This document shows, in pieces, positions 1-10,415 of a stretch of DNA of 64,000 bases. Below the pieces are notes generated by a model. It searched no databases and was not told where the DNA came from. It saw nothing but the letters and a program-made list of their open reading frames with translations. The position numbers and the translations under genes were made by a program. This stretch comes from Heterohyrax brucei. Taxonomy: Eukaryota; Chordata; Mammalia; Hyracoidea; Procaviidae. The DNA lies in the NCBI GenBank assembly GCA_028571685.1, contig CM053141.1, positions 51,334,333 to 51,398,332 on the forward strand, written 5' to 3'. Position 1 is the stretch's first letter. Each line of letters begins with the position of its first letter.

Positions 1-38
1 CATACATATGCACATGTATATATATACATGTATATATA

Positions 39-78
<40 letters not shown>
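1..78. repeat. TA/TG microsatellite
   Basis: Alternating purine-pyrimidine tract of ATAT, TATG and GTGT units running from the window edge to the start of the RTE copy. The left limit is outside the window. Confidence 0.9.
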
Positions 79-79
<1 letters not shown>

Positions 80-1222
80 CCAAAATGGAACCAAGCATAT
101 TGTTGCTGGTGTCAGATGGATCCTGACTGAAAGCAGAGACTACCTGAAAGATGTTCACCTGTATTTATTGACTATGCAAAGGCATTTGACTCTGTGGATC
201 ATAAAAATTATGGATAACATTACAAAGAATGTGAATTCCAAAACACTTAAATGTGCTCATGAGTAACCTGTTCACAGATTAAGAGGCAGTCATCTCAACA
301 GAATAAGGGGCTACTCTGTGGTTTAAAGTCTGAAAAGCCATGTATCACAGTTGTATCTGTTCACCATACCTAATCGATGCGCATGATGAGCAAATAATCT
401 GAGAAGCTGGATTATACAAAGAAGAACAGGGCATGGGTACGGGAGGAAGACTGATGACACAACCTTGCTGGCTGTAAGTGAACAGAATTTGAAGCATTTA
501 CCGACGAAAATCAAAGACCACAACCTTCACTATGGATTACATCTCAACACAATAAAAACAAAAATCCTCACAACTGGACTAGTAAGCAACATCATGATGA
601 ATGAAGGAAAGACTGAAGTTGTCAAGGATTTCATTTCATCTTGGATCCATGATCACCATCCATGGAAGCAACAGGCAAGAAATTAAAAGACAGACTGTAC
701 TTGGCAAATCTGCTACAAAAGACCTATTTAAAGTATTGAAAAGCAAAAATGCCACCTTGAAGACAAAGGTGTGCCTGACAGTGTTTTCAGTCACGTCACA
801 TGCATGTAAAAGCTGGACAATGAATAAAGAAGAAGGAAAATTAATTGATGTCTTTGAATTGTGGTGCTGGCTACAAATAATGAATATATCACAGACTGCC
901 AAAAGAATGAACAAACCTGTTCTTGAAAGATGTACAATCAGAATGTTCCTTAGAAGCAAAAATCATAAGACTATGTCTCATATACCTTAGACATGTTATC
1001 AGGAGGGATCAGTCCCTGGGGAAGGACATCATGCTTGGCAAACTAGAGGGTCAGTGAAAAAGAGGAAGACAAAAGGAGATGATGGGCTAAGAAAGTGGCT
1101 GCAACAATGGGCTTACGCATAATAATGATCGTGAGCAAGGCACAGGACAGTGAGCAAGGCAGTGTTTCATTCTGTTGTACATTGGGTTGCCATGAGTCCA
1201 AACAAACTCGAGGTCACCTAAC
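79..1222 (+). mobile_element. 5'-truncated RTE-type LINE, dead
   Basis: Homologous to the RTE copies at 56.6 kb and 61.1-63.1 kb in this window, in the same 5' to 3' order: the segment reading 'DYAKAFDSVDH' (reverse-transcriptase motif A, about 170-210), the thumb/C-terminal region including 'KATKDLFKVLKSK' (about 700-750), and the 3' end CACCTAACAAA at 1215-1224. The start corresponds to the middle of the reverse-transcriptase domain, so the copy is 5' truncated. Around 445-460 it lacks the bases that in the 62.27-kb copy encode the catalytic Y-x-D-D loop, and there are several stops and frame changes, so it is inactive. Known for the family: RTE elements copy themselves by target-primed reverse transcription and also mobilise SINEs that share their 3' end. 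Confidence 0.88.
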
Positions 1223-1230
1223 AAAATAGG

Positions 1231-1925
1231 AGGTCTGACAAGTTCACAATCTCATCTTAGAAATAGGTCTCACAATTAAGTTTACGAACTCATTCTAGAA
1301 AAAGTGCTGCATACCTCATTGCTGAATATCACTGAATATCACTACAGTCACCTTGGAAGCTATGCACCAATGCCAGCTCCCATTTCACCCTTCAAAGTAA
1401 TTTTGCAACCCTTTTTCTGGAAGGTCCATCAGAGCTGTTGCTGTGAGAAGGTCTGGCAATTACATTCACGAACTCATCCTAGAAAACAGTGCTTGGAAGT
1501 GTCGACTAGCACCAGTGGTCCTGGCACCAGTGCACAGCTTCCCAAGAGGTGTACTTCGAAGGTAACTGTAGTGATATTCACCAATGAGTTATGTAGAGTA
1601 CTTTGAAGGTGACCTTAGTGATATTCAGCAACGAGGTACGTAGCCCTTTTTCTAGGATGAGTTCATGTACTTCACTGTCTGACCCAAAGCACTTTTTCTA
1701 GGATAAGTTTGTGAGTTCAACTGTCAAACCTCTGTGCAGTGACAGTTCTGAGGGACATTCCAGAAAAAGTGTTCCAGAATTGCTTTAAAGGGTGGACTAG
1801 GTGCTGGCATTGGTACATAGCTTCCCAAGGGTAGTATTTCAAAGGTGACCAGAGTGATATTCAGCAAAGAAGTATGTGGTATTTTTTGTAGGATAATTTT
1901 GTGAACTTAACTGTCCAACCCTGTA
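1231..1925. mobile_element. Nested mariner-type MITE cluster (palindromic)
   Basis: Three left-facing termini begin with AGGTCTGACA-like sequence at 1231, 1265 and 1446, and three inverted partners end near 1683 (TGTCTGACC), 1732 (TGTCAAACCT) and 1921 (TGTCCAACCC). The arms at about 1265-1440 and 1733-1921 are inverted copies of each other (CACCTTGGAAGC..., CCTTTTTCTGGA... on the left; their complements on the right), so the whole region can fold back. The termini followed by AATTAAGTT.CGAACTC resemble a mammalian mariner family. No transposase frame remains, only the ends. The innermost unit (1446-1683) also contains an internal direct duplication (GGTAACTGTAGTGATATTC / GGTGACCTTAGTGATATTC). 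The family assignment rests on terminal sequence only. Confidence 0.65.
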
Positions 1926-2333
1926 TATGTGCATTTATGTGTACACATTTGTGTGTGTGTGTTTACGTATGTATACATACGCCCACTTCCCACTTACTGA
2001 CATGGTTTACCTCCAAAGTACAGGTCATTATGTGAAAACTGGCCTTGCCAAAAAATGGGAATGCACTTGTGTTTCCCAGAAATCAGGCAACAGCGTGTAC
2101 TAGAAGTAGCACAACAACAGTCCAAGAAACTCAAGGAGTCAAAAACTTAAGTGGGCCTTATTTGTCCCATCCCAGCCAGCACTGTACTTGCATCATACCT
2201 CAGCATATTACTGTGAGATGTACACTGTTACTGTGCAAAGTAGTAGGATAGATATTTTTTATTACTGTCATAAATGTGAGACAGTTGGTAAGTGGGGGGT
2301 AGGTATATGCATGTATACACACACACACATAAG
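1926..2333. other. Non-coding spacer, HCN1 intron 1
   Basis: Contains a TG/TA-rich stretch at 1930-1985 and a short CA run at 2320-2330; nothing else recognised. Confidence 0.6.
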
Positions 2334-2529
2334 TCTCACTGCTGTTGAGTGGACTCTGACTCATCGCCCCCCTATAGGACAGAGTATAACTGTCCCATAG
2401 GGTTTTGAAAGCTATAATCTTTATAGAAGCAGATTGGAGAACTTTCTCCCATGACGCAGCTGATGGGTTCAACCTACCCACCTTCTGGTTAGCAGCTGAG
2501 CTCATCACTATTATGCCACCAGGGCTCCA
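2334..2529 (-). mobile_element. AfroSINE, long form
   Basis: The minus strand starts GGAGCCCTGGTGGCATAATAGTG (head read from 2529 down), carries a B-box-like GGTTGAACCCATC, and ends in the RTE-like core with GACTCAGAGTCC near 2345-2360. Compared with short-form copies (for example 10253-10407) there is an extra middle segment of about 45 bp (TATAATCTTTATAGAAGCAG at about 2412-2431), which defines the long form. tRNA-derived SINE, mobilised by RTE. Confidence 0.9.
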
Positions 2530-4032
2530 ACGCATTAGATGAACAGATAGATAGGCACACAGATAATCGGTTGCCATCTAGTCTATTCCAATTCATATAT
2601 ATATATGCCAATATTTTTCAGCACATTCAAAACAAGCATTATAATAAATTAATTTAATACAAGTATTTTATGTATGTTACTTTAAATGACTTCAAATCTT
2701 ATTATTTCCAAATACATGTTTCTGTGACATGCCAAAATGATTAAACTGTACACACAAAATTAAAATAGCCAGTCATTTTTTAGGCATCACAGGGAAAAAC
2801 ACAATATGGTTGTTGAAATCTGTATATATAATTTGATTCTGGAAGTATTTTATGAGCCTGGAAGCCTAAGATTCATGAACACAAATGGATAGCTATGAAT
2901 GTTTACCATAAGCAATAATTATAGCCAACAGAATTCTGAGGTTGATGTTGCTCAGTGCATATACAGCCCTAACTAGGTACTTCTAGCATATATGCAATCT
3001 TACATATGAAACAATCACACTGAAATCCCACACAATATATCTGTCTCCAGTCTTTGTTTATAATTTGCTTACATGTTTGTTCAAGACAGATGTTAAATTT
3101 ATTGGTTAGGATAAAAAAAAAAAACTTAAGTAATTATTTAAATAATGAGTGATCCTTACACAGAAAAAAACGTAAGAAATATTCATTCTCCCTATAAGTT
3201 CTCATCATATAGCTTTCTATACTCATTGTATCAGCATGTACTCATGTCTCTCAAACCACTCAGGCTGTGTAGCTTTGAAGAAGATATCTTTCTAGTGTAA
3301 AAACATAGCAGTGTTGAAACATTCTGCAAGAGCAATTAGTGGCATCTGCTTCAAAGTGATGTAAGAAAAATTAAAACAAACCATTCCATCAATTTTGCAG
3401 ATTTCTTGAATTCTTAAATTATATTTCTAAATAATCCTTTTTCATAGACTATTAGACATTAACAAAAAAAGGAAAAGAATCTGGCAAGTTATGAGTCATC
3501 TTATTTGGCTCATCTATAACATTTAACTGATTTGAAATGACATCCCAAATGATTTAATTAATACATCTTCTGATAGACATGAATATTGACAGGAAGTATT
3601 ATATGCAACTCGAAGTCATTAGACATTTTTTCTCAATTTTTTTTTCCAAATGTTCAATACTATAGCATTCTAACACAACTAAGAAGATAATACCACACTA
3701 ATTGGAAGATTTTGCAGAAAAACGGTACATTAAAACTTTTCCAACACTGATTGCCTCCTGAGTGAGCTCATTTCACATAGCACACACAACACATGCTATT
3801 GCACATCAGGAGTTCTGCTGCCCAGACTTCCTGAAAGTAAAAATATAGAATAGCACATGGTTTATACGCTCCCCCGTCTTCACATACATCCTTGCTACAG
3901 GAATTCTGTAGATTGTCAGTGTAGCTACTTAGAAAGTATCTTCTTTTATTAAATAGTTTGCATGTCTTCACTATGTTTTAATTTTACTTTCGTAGGAATA
4001 GCTAACACATAGCATTAGTTTGTTTTGTTACA
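2530..4032. other. AT-rich non-coding, HCN1 intron 1
   Basis: About 1.5 kb of AT-rich sequence with no sustained frame and no repeat I recognise; a short A-run sits at 3113-3124. May contain ancient repeats too eroded to see by eye. Confidence 0.6.
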
Positions 4033-4142
4033 GTCGGGTGTCCTTGAGTGGATTCTGACTCATCGTGACCCCATGTGACAGAGTAGAACTACTCTATGGT
4101 GTTTTCTTGTCTTTAATCCTCATGGATTAAAGCATGGAAGGT

Positions 4143-4860
4143 TGTCATGGCTTGAAATGCGTCCCCTCAAAAAATGTGTGTAGCAATTTGGCTGGGCCAT
4201 GACTCCCAGTATTGTGCAATTGTCTTCCATTTTGTGACTTTCTTATGCTGTAAATCCTAATCTCTGCCTGTGGTTAATAGATTAGATTATGATAAGGAGG
4301 ATTAGGGTGGAATTGTAACACCTTTGGAAACCCTAGTGGTATGTGGTTAAGTGCTCCATCTACTAACCAAAGGTTTGCACTTCGAATCTGCCAAGTGCTC
4401 CTTGGAAACTCTATAGGGTACTTCTACTCTGTTCTACAGGGTCTCTATGAGTCAGAATCGATTTGATGGCAGTGAGATTTTATAGGTCACCTCCCTGCTC
4501 CAATGTAAACTGAATTTCCCTGGAATGTGGCTTGCACCACCTTTTATCATTTTACTCTACAAGACAGAACAGGAAAGGGAAGCAAGCAGAGTTGGGAACC
4601 TCACATCATCCAAAAAACACCAACAGAAGCAGAGTGCATCCTTCAGACCCAAGGTTGCTATACCAAGACATTCCCTGACCAAAGACTGATGCAACCCAAG
4701 GCTGTTCCTCCAGAGCCAACAAAGAGGGAAAGCCTTTACCTGGAAGCAGACACCCTGCATTCCTACTTGTAGCCCACTGGACTGTGAAAGAATAAACTTT
4801 TCTTAGCTAAAGTTATCTACTTATGGTATTTCTGTTAGAGCAGCACTAGATCACTAAGAC
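4143..4860 (+). mobile_element. Solo LTR, MaLR/ERVL-like
   Basis: Begins TGTCATGG and ends near CACTAAGACCA, with a polyadenylation signal AATAAA at about 4790. It is the same family as the LTRs at 23879-24401 (minus) and 51567-52090 (plus), sharing TGGCTGGGCCATGA..CCCAGTATT near the start and GTGGTATTTC.GTTAGAGCAG near the end. About 560 bp of LTR remain once the inserted SINE at 4326-4483 is removed. No clean 5-bp target duplication was found. Confidence 0.85.
4326..4483 (+). mobile_element. AfroSINE, short form, inside the LTR
   Basis: Head GGAAACCCTAGTGG, B-box region, CTCCTTGGAAACTCTATAGGG middle and TGAGTCAGAATCGATTTGATGGCAGTG core. LTR sequence resumes at about 4484 with AGGTCACCTCCCTGCTCC, matching the uninterrupted LTR at 51717. 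Confidence 0.92.
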
Positions 4861-4989
4861 CAATGTAATTGCCACGTCTGTCTCCCTAGAGTTGCTTGGT
4901 AGGTTCAAATCACCAATGTTTCAGTTAGCAGCAGAGTGCTTAACCACTGCACCACAAGGACTCCTTGTACTATTAGGTAACGGACATAA

Positions 4990-5150
4990 TTTTTAAACAC
5001 TTTACAGGATGTTCATCGTATAATCTCTCTAAACATCTCCATGAGGCAGATACATTATTTTCTCCATTTTATTATTGAGGAAACTGAGATCCAGATAATA
5101 TGGTGATAGAGACAGGATTCTATTGCACAGCATGGCTTCACAGTCAGTGT
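4990..5150 (-). repeat. MIR SINE, old
   Basis: Contains CATCTCCATGAGGCAGATAC and CCATTTTATTATTGAGGAAACTGAG, the well-known MIR core in reverse orientation (on the minus strand it reads CTCAGTTTCCTCAA). The ends are eroded. Confidence 0.8.
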
Positions 5151-5693
5151 ACTTAACAAAATTACATGTTATTTCAAAATAATATGTCCCCCTAAGCTTC
5201 ATTTTTAAGTAAATTAATATTAATGAGTTATAAGAACATATAAGCCACCCGCAGACCTCACCCACTCCTCAAATTCTACCACACTAATTGTCTTGTTAGT
5301 TAACTCATCTTTCAAAAAGAAATTGATTTGTCGACTTTAGACACTACCTGTTGGTTTTCAGCTCTGGTAAATGATGATCAGCTATCTTCCTCCAGTCATC
5401 CTTACCCACGTACCTCCTGCCCCCCTAAAACAACTGGATCATCATCTTTGCTTAAATCTGTCAACATTGTTTACATTATGATGACCAGATGTGTACAATG
5501 CACTGCTAATTTTTTTTCAATACCTTGAGATCACCCTAGGGTTAACAACTGTCTTTCATTCTTCCATTTGCTTGTATTTGATGTAACCTATAAATACTTA
5601 GATACCTTTTTTCAAAAGTTCTAAGGAATACCTTTTGCTATTCTTTTTCAAATGCTGATATTTATCCTTCTTTCTTTCCTTCCCTTCCCCCAA
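5151..5693. other. Non-coding spacer
   Basis: No repeat or gene recognised; a pyrimidine-rich tract (CTTTCTTTCCTTCCC) lies just before the next SINE at about 5668-5690. Confidence 0.55.
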
Positions 5694-5906
5694 GGAGCCC
5701 TGGTGGCACAGTGTTTAACCAATTAAAACCACGTTAAAACACCGAAGTACTAAAAGAAGGCTCCACATTCAAACCCACCAGGCACTGTGCAGGAGAATGA
5801 TGCAACAGTCTTCTTCCTTAGACGTTTACAGCTTTGGAAACCCTATAAGGCAGTTCTCTGTTGTATAAGATTCATATGAGTTAGAATCGATTCCATGGCA
5901 GTGGAT
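5694..5906 (+). mobile_element. AfroSINE, long form, diverged
   Basis: Starts GGAGCCCTGGTGGCACAGTG and ends with ATGAGTTAGAATCGATTCCATGGCAGTGG. The middle carries the extra long-form segment (AGTCTTCTTCCTTAGACG and so on). Confidence 0.88.
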
Positions 5907-6134
5907 CTCTCTTCTCTTTTGTAGACTGGTTTCCTTCAAGGTTAGTTCCTCAGAAGTACTCCTGGGAGTTCCTTCAAGGTCCTGTTTCCTTATCCTGTCT
6001 TTACTTGGCATAATTTCTTGTTTTACGGGAGCATGTTAGCCAGTAAATTTCTCAGAAGGATTCATAGATGGTTAATATTAGAGTTCTTGAATTTTGAAAG
6101 TATGTTATCTTCAAATTATGGTGGTGGCATCATT

Positions 6135-6292
6135 GAGTGCCACCCAGTCCATTTTTATATATAGTGACCTCATGTGACAGAGTAACCTTTACGGAGGATC
6201 ACCAGGTCTTTTCTGATAGAGCTGCTGGAGTGTTCCAACTGCCATCCTTTCTGTTAGTTGCCAAGCACTGAACTGTTGTGCTATGAGGGCTC
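6135..6292 (-). mobile_element. AfroSINE, old long form
   Basis: Diverged minus-strand copy: GAGTGCCACCCAGTCC core region on the left, TGACAGAGTAACC, and a tRNA-like head complement (AACTGTTGTGCTATGAGGGCTCC) on the right. Confidence 0.75.
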
Positions 6293-6817
6293 CTTTCATA
6301 TTATGGTAGGGCACAGAATTCTTTTAGAAATCATGCTCTGAATGTTGTAAACTTTGTTACATTGTCATTTACAGTATTGCTCCCACTTCTTGAAAGGTAA
6401 TTTTCTCTTTAGAAAGTTTCAGAATTTTTCTTCCATTTTATTAGTATTTTGAAATTTCTGTACGGTAATCTTTCTTGGGGTTTCTTTTCCTTTATTCTGC
6501 TGGACAACTCTGTGAGCCACTCAGAACACACATAAGAGTCCTTCCTATCTGGAAATTTTCTTTAATGTCTCCATTAATTCCATATGTCCATTTCATTCTG
6601 TTTTCTATCTGGAATTCCTTTTGATTAGATTTTCACCTTATGAAATAACACTTTATTTTGTTTACATATTTAATCTTTTTTATATTTTTGTCCTGTTTCT
6701 GAGAGATTTCCTAGAATGCATCTACCCACTCATTCCATCCAATAGGTTTTTATTCTCTTATTCTTTTCATGGTTCTGTCCTTTAAAGAAAAAAATTATGA
6801 TTCAGCAAAAGTATACA
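6293..6817. other. Non-coding spacer
   Basis: T-rich sequence without a recognisable feature. Confidence 0.5.
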
Positions 6818-7377
6818 ATCCAAATCAATTTTGTATACCCAGCTCTCTACAACTCTATCTGCTCTTCCCACCCTGTGTGACAGCACACTCCTCCTCTTCA
6901 CTCTTTACTTCTAGTAGCTTCCCAACGAGTACCTGTCCCCTCCTCTCCAGCCTCTCCTCTCCCCACTAGGAAAAAACCAGTAGGACAGCCTTCTATAAAT
7001 ATATAAAACCATAAAGTACACACACTACATGCTCACTCTGTGTCCCCAAGTCCAGTCCATTCTTTGCCTAAAGTGTTGACCTCAGTACTAGTTTCAGGTT
7101 TGGGGCAGCATCAAGTCTAGGGATCATGTTCCCAGGGGGCCCTCCAGGTTGTCAGACCATCAGTTCTGTTATTTTAGTAGAGATCTTGATCTGCACACTC
7201 TTTTTCTCATGTTACATCAGGAATGCTACATTGTGTCCCCTATCAAGGCTATCTTTGGTGGTGGCCGGGCACCATCTGGTTCTTCTAGTTTCATGCTGAT
7301 GCAGTCACCTAATGATACGGGTTCTTCTGTCTCTTGGGCTCATTTTTCCTCATGCATTTGATGTTTCATAGTTCTAT
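6818..7377 (-). mobile_element. L1 3' UTR fragment
   Basis: Antisense copy of the L1 3' UTR seen in sense at 26.5-27.2 kb and 51.0-51.5 kb and in antisense at 31.9-32.4 kb. Shared blocks include GGTTGTCAGACCATCAGTT, GGGCACCATCTGGTTCTTCT and GACAGCACACTCCTCCTCTT. Truncated within the 3' UTR; no coding part. Confidence 0.85.
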
Positions 7378-7410
7378 TCTTACTGTAGATACAAAATATC
7401 TCTCTGTAAT

Positions 7411-7453
7411 AGGGTCACCATGAGATCAGACTCGATGGCACTTGGCTGGCAAT
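7411..7453 (+). mobile_element. Micro-insertion of RTE/SINE 3' core
   Basis: A 43-bp segment with AGGGTCACCATGAGATCAG, then GACTCGATGGCACTTGGCTGG, flanked by TGTAAT at 7405-7410 and 7454-7459 (possible target duplication). It has only the last part of the core and a CTTGGCTGG tail, with no SINE head. Confidence 0.7.
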
Positions 7454-7459
7454 TGTAAT

Positions 7460-7904
7460 TTTGTCATTTCCCTCATCTCAAATATCTTTCTGTCCTCTGG
7501 ATTTTGTCTTTTCATTTAGTCTGCTTCTCATAAAGAAAGGTTTACTCCTTAAATTTTCAGTTGACATTAAACAATTCAATATCCAAAACTGTGCAGCCTC
7601 AATGTATATGTCTTAGGTCATCTCCAGGGTGATTAGGCAATTAGCAAGATGTTTCATTGCAAGACCCTGCAATGCCTCTCAGTGGAGCAGTTATTGTCCA
7701 TTTTCAGCCTTGGGAGAAGTGATCTGGCTCCCAGCAATTTTAATGTCAGGGTGGAGAGTTCTGTATTCATTAAAGAGAAACTTATTTAATCCTCTCCATC
7801 CACTCTTTCCTAGAAATTACTCCTTAACTTGTACCTCCAGCTCCTGATCACTTCTAAGATTCAATAGGTAAAAAGTTGTGAAAGTAAAATTTCTCAGTGA
7901 AAAC
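7460..7904. other. Non-coding spacer
   Basis: No feature recognised. Confidence 0.5.
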
Positions 7905-8040
7905 CGAAAACCAAACAAAACTCACTGCCATCAAGTTGATTCTGACTTAGAGTGAGTCTACAGGACAGAGTAGAAATGCCTCAAACAGCTGACTTTTTAG
8001 TTAACAACCCTAGTTCTTACCCATGATGCCACCAGTTTCC
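7905..8040 (-). mobile_element. AfroSINE, short form, partly deleted
   Basis: AACCAAACAAAACTCACTGCC tail complement, GTTGATTCTGACTTAGAG core, GACAGAGTAGAAATGCC middle, and the ATGATGCCACCAGTTTCC head complement. Confidence 0.85.
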
Positions 8041-8580
8041 AAGCAAGTCAGCGAGCATTTGGATATGAACTAGAGACCTCCTGAAGCCTTATTTTCTAAA
8101 ATGTTTTTTGAGTGCCTTAGTGCTCTACTGTCTCCTCTTCCTTCTAATTTTCTACAAGTCACTGTGTTTTTTCACATTATTTTTGAGTGGCTTTCAGAAG
8201 CAGGAAGCATATATGATTACCATCAATTCATCAAATTGAGGGAATTATTGATATCAGCAGCTTCATTTCTTATTATGTAGGAGAGTGCTGGAGTCACAGA
8301 ATTAAAATTCAAAAGAACTGAATTTCTGGCCCAGTTCTTATTGTCTGTCTATGTCACTATGTTAATGCTATTTCACTTATCTACTTTTATATCTATGTGT
8401 CTGTATGCTAGACAGAAAAATATAATATTTGAGGGTGGAAGTAGGTATCATTAGGTGACAGGGAAATGAGGATGTCAAGTACTGTAAGGAAAGAAAGCAC
8501 TTTCACTGACTTCCTCTGGATTTGTTTACTCGAATATTAAATATTCAAAAAACATTATGTTGACCAAGTAATTCATTCCC
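8041..8580. other. Non-coding spacer
   Basis: No repeat or gene recognised. Confidence 0.5.
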
Positions 8581-8822
8581 AAAAGAGAAAAATGTACCTC
8601 CACATAAAAATTTGTATATGAATGTTCATATCAGGACTTTGAATAACAGTCAAAGTAGAAACCACCCAGATGTCCATCAACTGATTAATGTATAAATAAA
8701 ATGTAGAATAACCATACAATGGAATATCATTCAGCAAAAGCAAAGGGGGAGGATAAAGTATGAATACATGGATGAAGCTCGAACATCAGTTGAAAGGCCT
8801 AATAACCAGACTACATATTGTA

Positions 8823-8967
8823 TGATGAGTCGATTTTGACTCACAGCAACGCTACAGGACAGAGGAGAACTGCCTTACAGAGTTTCCAAGGAGCTCATGG
8901 CAGATTTGAACTGCCAAGCTTTTGTGTGGCAGCAAAAGCACTTAACCACTACGCCACCAGTGTTTCC
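8823..8967 (-). mobile_element. AfroSINE, short form, in L1
   Basis: GAGTCGATTTTGACTCACAGC core, AGAGTTTCCAAGGAGC, and the GCACTTAACCACTACGCCACC head complement; inserted in the L1 after TATTGTATGAT. Confidence 0.9.
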
Positions 8968-9005
8968 ATTTTCAGAGCAGAATAAAATAAATCTTTAGTA
9001 GTTAC

Positions 9006-9222
9006 TTTGGACACACTGTCTGAAAGAACAATTTCTAAAAGAAGACAGGGGGAGTCAGTAAAAATGAGGAAAACCTTCAATAGGATGGACTCACACCACA
9101 GCCAAAACAGTGGACTCAAACATACCAATGTCACCAAGATAGTGTAGGACTGAGAAACACTTCTTTCTACTTTGTATAAGGTCACTATAAATTGAAGCCA
9201 ACTCTACAGCAACTGACAACAT
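9006..9222 (+). mobile_element. RTE LINE 3' end fragment
   Basis: TTTGGACACACTGTCTGAAAG, CTTCAATAGGATGGACTCAC and the 3' terminus GCAACTGACAACATC. It is the last ~215 bp of RTE, 5' truncated and inserted into the old L1 3' UTR. Confidence 0.8.
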
Positions 9223-9417
9223 CAGGGCTCTGTGCGTAGGGGGAAGAACAGGAAGGGTGTGGGGTTTCCTGAAGAAATGTTTTATAATTGATTGTGACAA
9301 TGGTGGCACAACTCTGTGACCACATTATAAAACACCATATGCTTTAAGTGAACGAACTGTGTATCAACTAAATTATATCTCTATAAAGCTGTTTTAAAAA
9401 GGTATCTTAAGAAGGAT

Positions 9418-9950
9418 GGTATAAGAAAATCTTTATTGTGAATTTTTAGGGCACTGGGCATATAGAAGTGAATGAGATGAAGTCAAAGAGCTTAAATTCT
9501 AGTGGAAGAATACACATAAAATAATAATTCTGATGAAACATGAGAGAGAAATAAATAATAAAATAGAGGGAAGTATTAAGAATGATCACTATGATTGAAC
9601 TGAGTTCCAAATGACGAGTAGGTTCTGCTGTGCAGAGGAAGGAAAAGTGTATTTCAGGCAGTTGGGTTACATGTCACATATGCTCTGTGGAAGGAGACAG
9701 CTCAGCTTATTTTAGGAGTAGAAAACTTTCCTGAGTGGCTGGAACACAGAGGAGGAGTGAGTAGTGGGTGGCAAAATTGGAGAGGTTGAAATTAAGCAGG
9801 GTCTTGTAGCTTGTGGAAGATATGGTCAGTGTAATTTAAGAGTAAGCAGGGTCCTTAAATGGTCGTAAGCAGTGTAATCCATTATTAGATTTACGTTTTC
9901 AAATCACTTTTACCATTCTGATGAATGGAACAGAGGACAGCTTAGACTCT
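9418..9950 (-). repeat. L2 LINE fragment, old
   Basis: GGGCACTGGGCATATAGAAGTG, AGAGCTTAAATTCTAGTGG and GCAGGGTCTTGTAGCTTGTGG follow the order of an antisense L2 3' region. Heavily diverged; limits approximate. Confidence 0.6.
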
Positions 9951-10252
9951 CCTTCCTAAACCTGCCTGTGCATATCTAAATAGGAACATCAATAACATTT
10001 TGTCATTTTAACAAGTGTTTCAGCTAGTGACAACATTAATAAAAATCAATATGCTTAAAAAAATGTTCATACCTTTCAACCCAGTGATTCTAATCCCTAA
10101 ACTTTGCCCAGAATGTAATGAAGAGAAAGGCACAAAGATATTCATTTGCGCACAATTTGCAACACTGAAAAACTAGAAATAAACCTGAATGTCTACAATT
10201 AATATGGTCACTAATTCTTTGTGTACATACAATTAGCCTCATTTCTTTACAG

Positions 10253-10407
10253 GAAACCCTGGTGGCATAGCGAGTTAAGTGCTATGTCTACTAACCAAAA
10301 AGTCAGCAGTTCAAATCTGCCGGGTGTTCCTTGGAAACACTATGGGGCAATTCTACTCTGACCTCCAGGGTCACTATGAGTCAGACCCGACTCGATGGCA
10401 GTGGGTT
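10253..10407 (+). mobile_element. AfroSINE, short form, young-looking
   Basis: Well-preserved copy: GGAAACCCTGGTGGCATAGC head, box B CAGTTCAAATC, core CCGACTCGATGGCAGTGGG. TTTCTTTA occurs at 10242-10249 and 10408-10415 (likely target duplication). Confidence 0.93.
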
Positions 10408-10415
10408 TTTCTTTA

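Larger units (their letters stand above)
4033..4964 (-). mobile_element. AfroSINE (long form) split by an LTR
   Basis: The two halves, 4033-4142 and 4861-4964, together make one minus-strand long-form SINE: the RTE-like core (GATTCTGACTCATCGTGACC) in the left part and the tRNA-like head (GTGCTTAACCACTGCACCAC, on the plus strand) in the right part. The LTR at 4143-4860 separates them, so the SINE is the oldest layer here. Confidence 0.85.
8581..9405 (+). mobile_element. Old L1 3' end with two insertions
   Basis: The ORF2 C-terminus/3' UTR of an older mammalian L1: ACCACCCAGATGTCCATCAA, ACAATGGAATATCATTCAGC, then GTGACAATGGTGGCACAAC and TCTATAAAGCTGTTTTAAAAA at the end. Interrupted by a minus-strand SINE (8823-8967) and an RTE 3' end (9006-9222). 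Confidence 0.85.
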
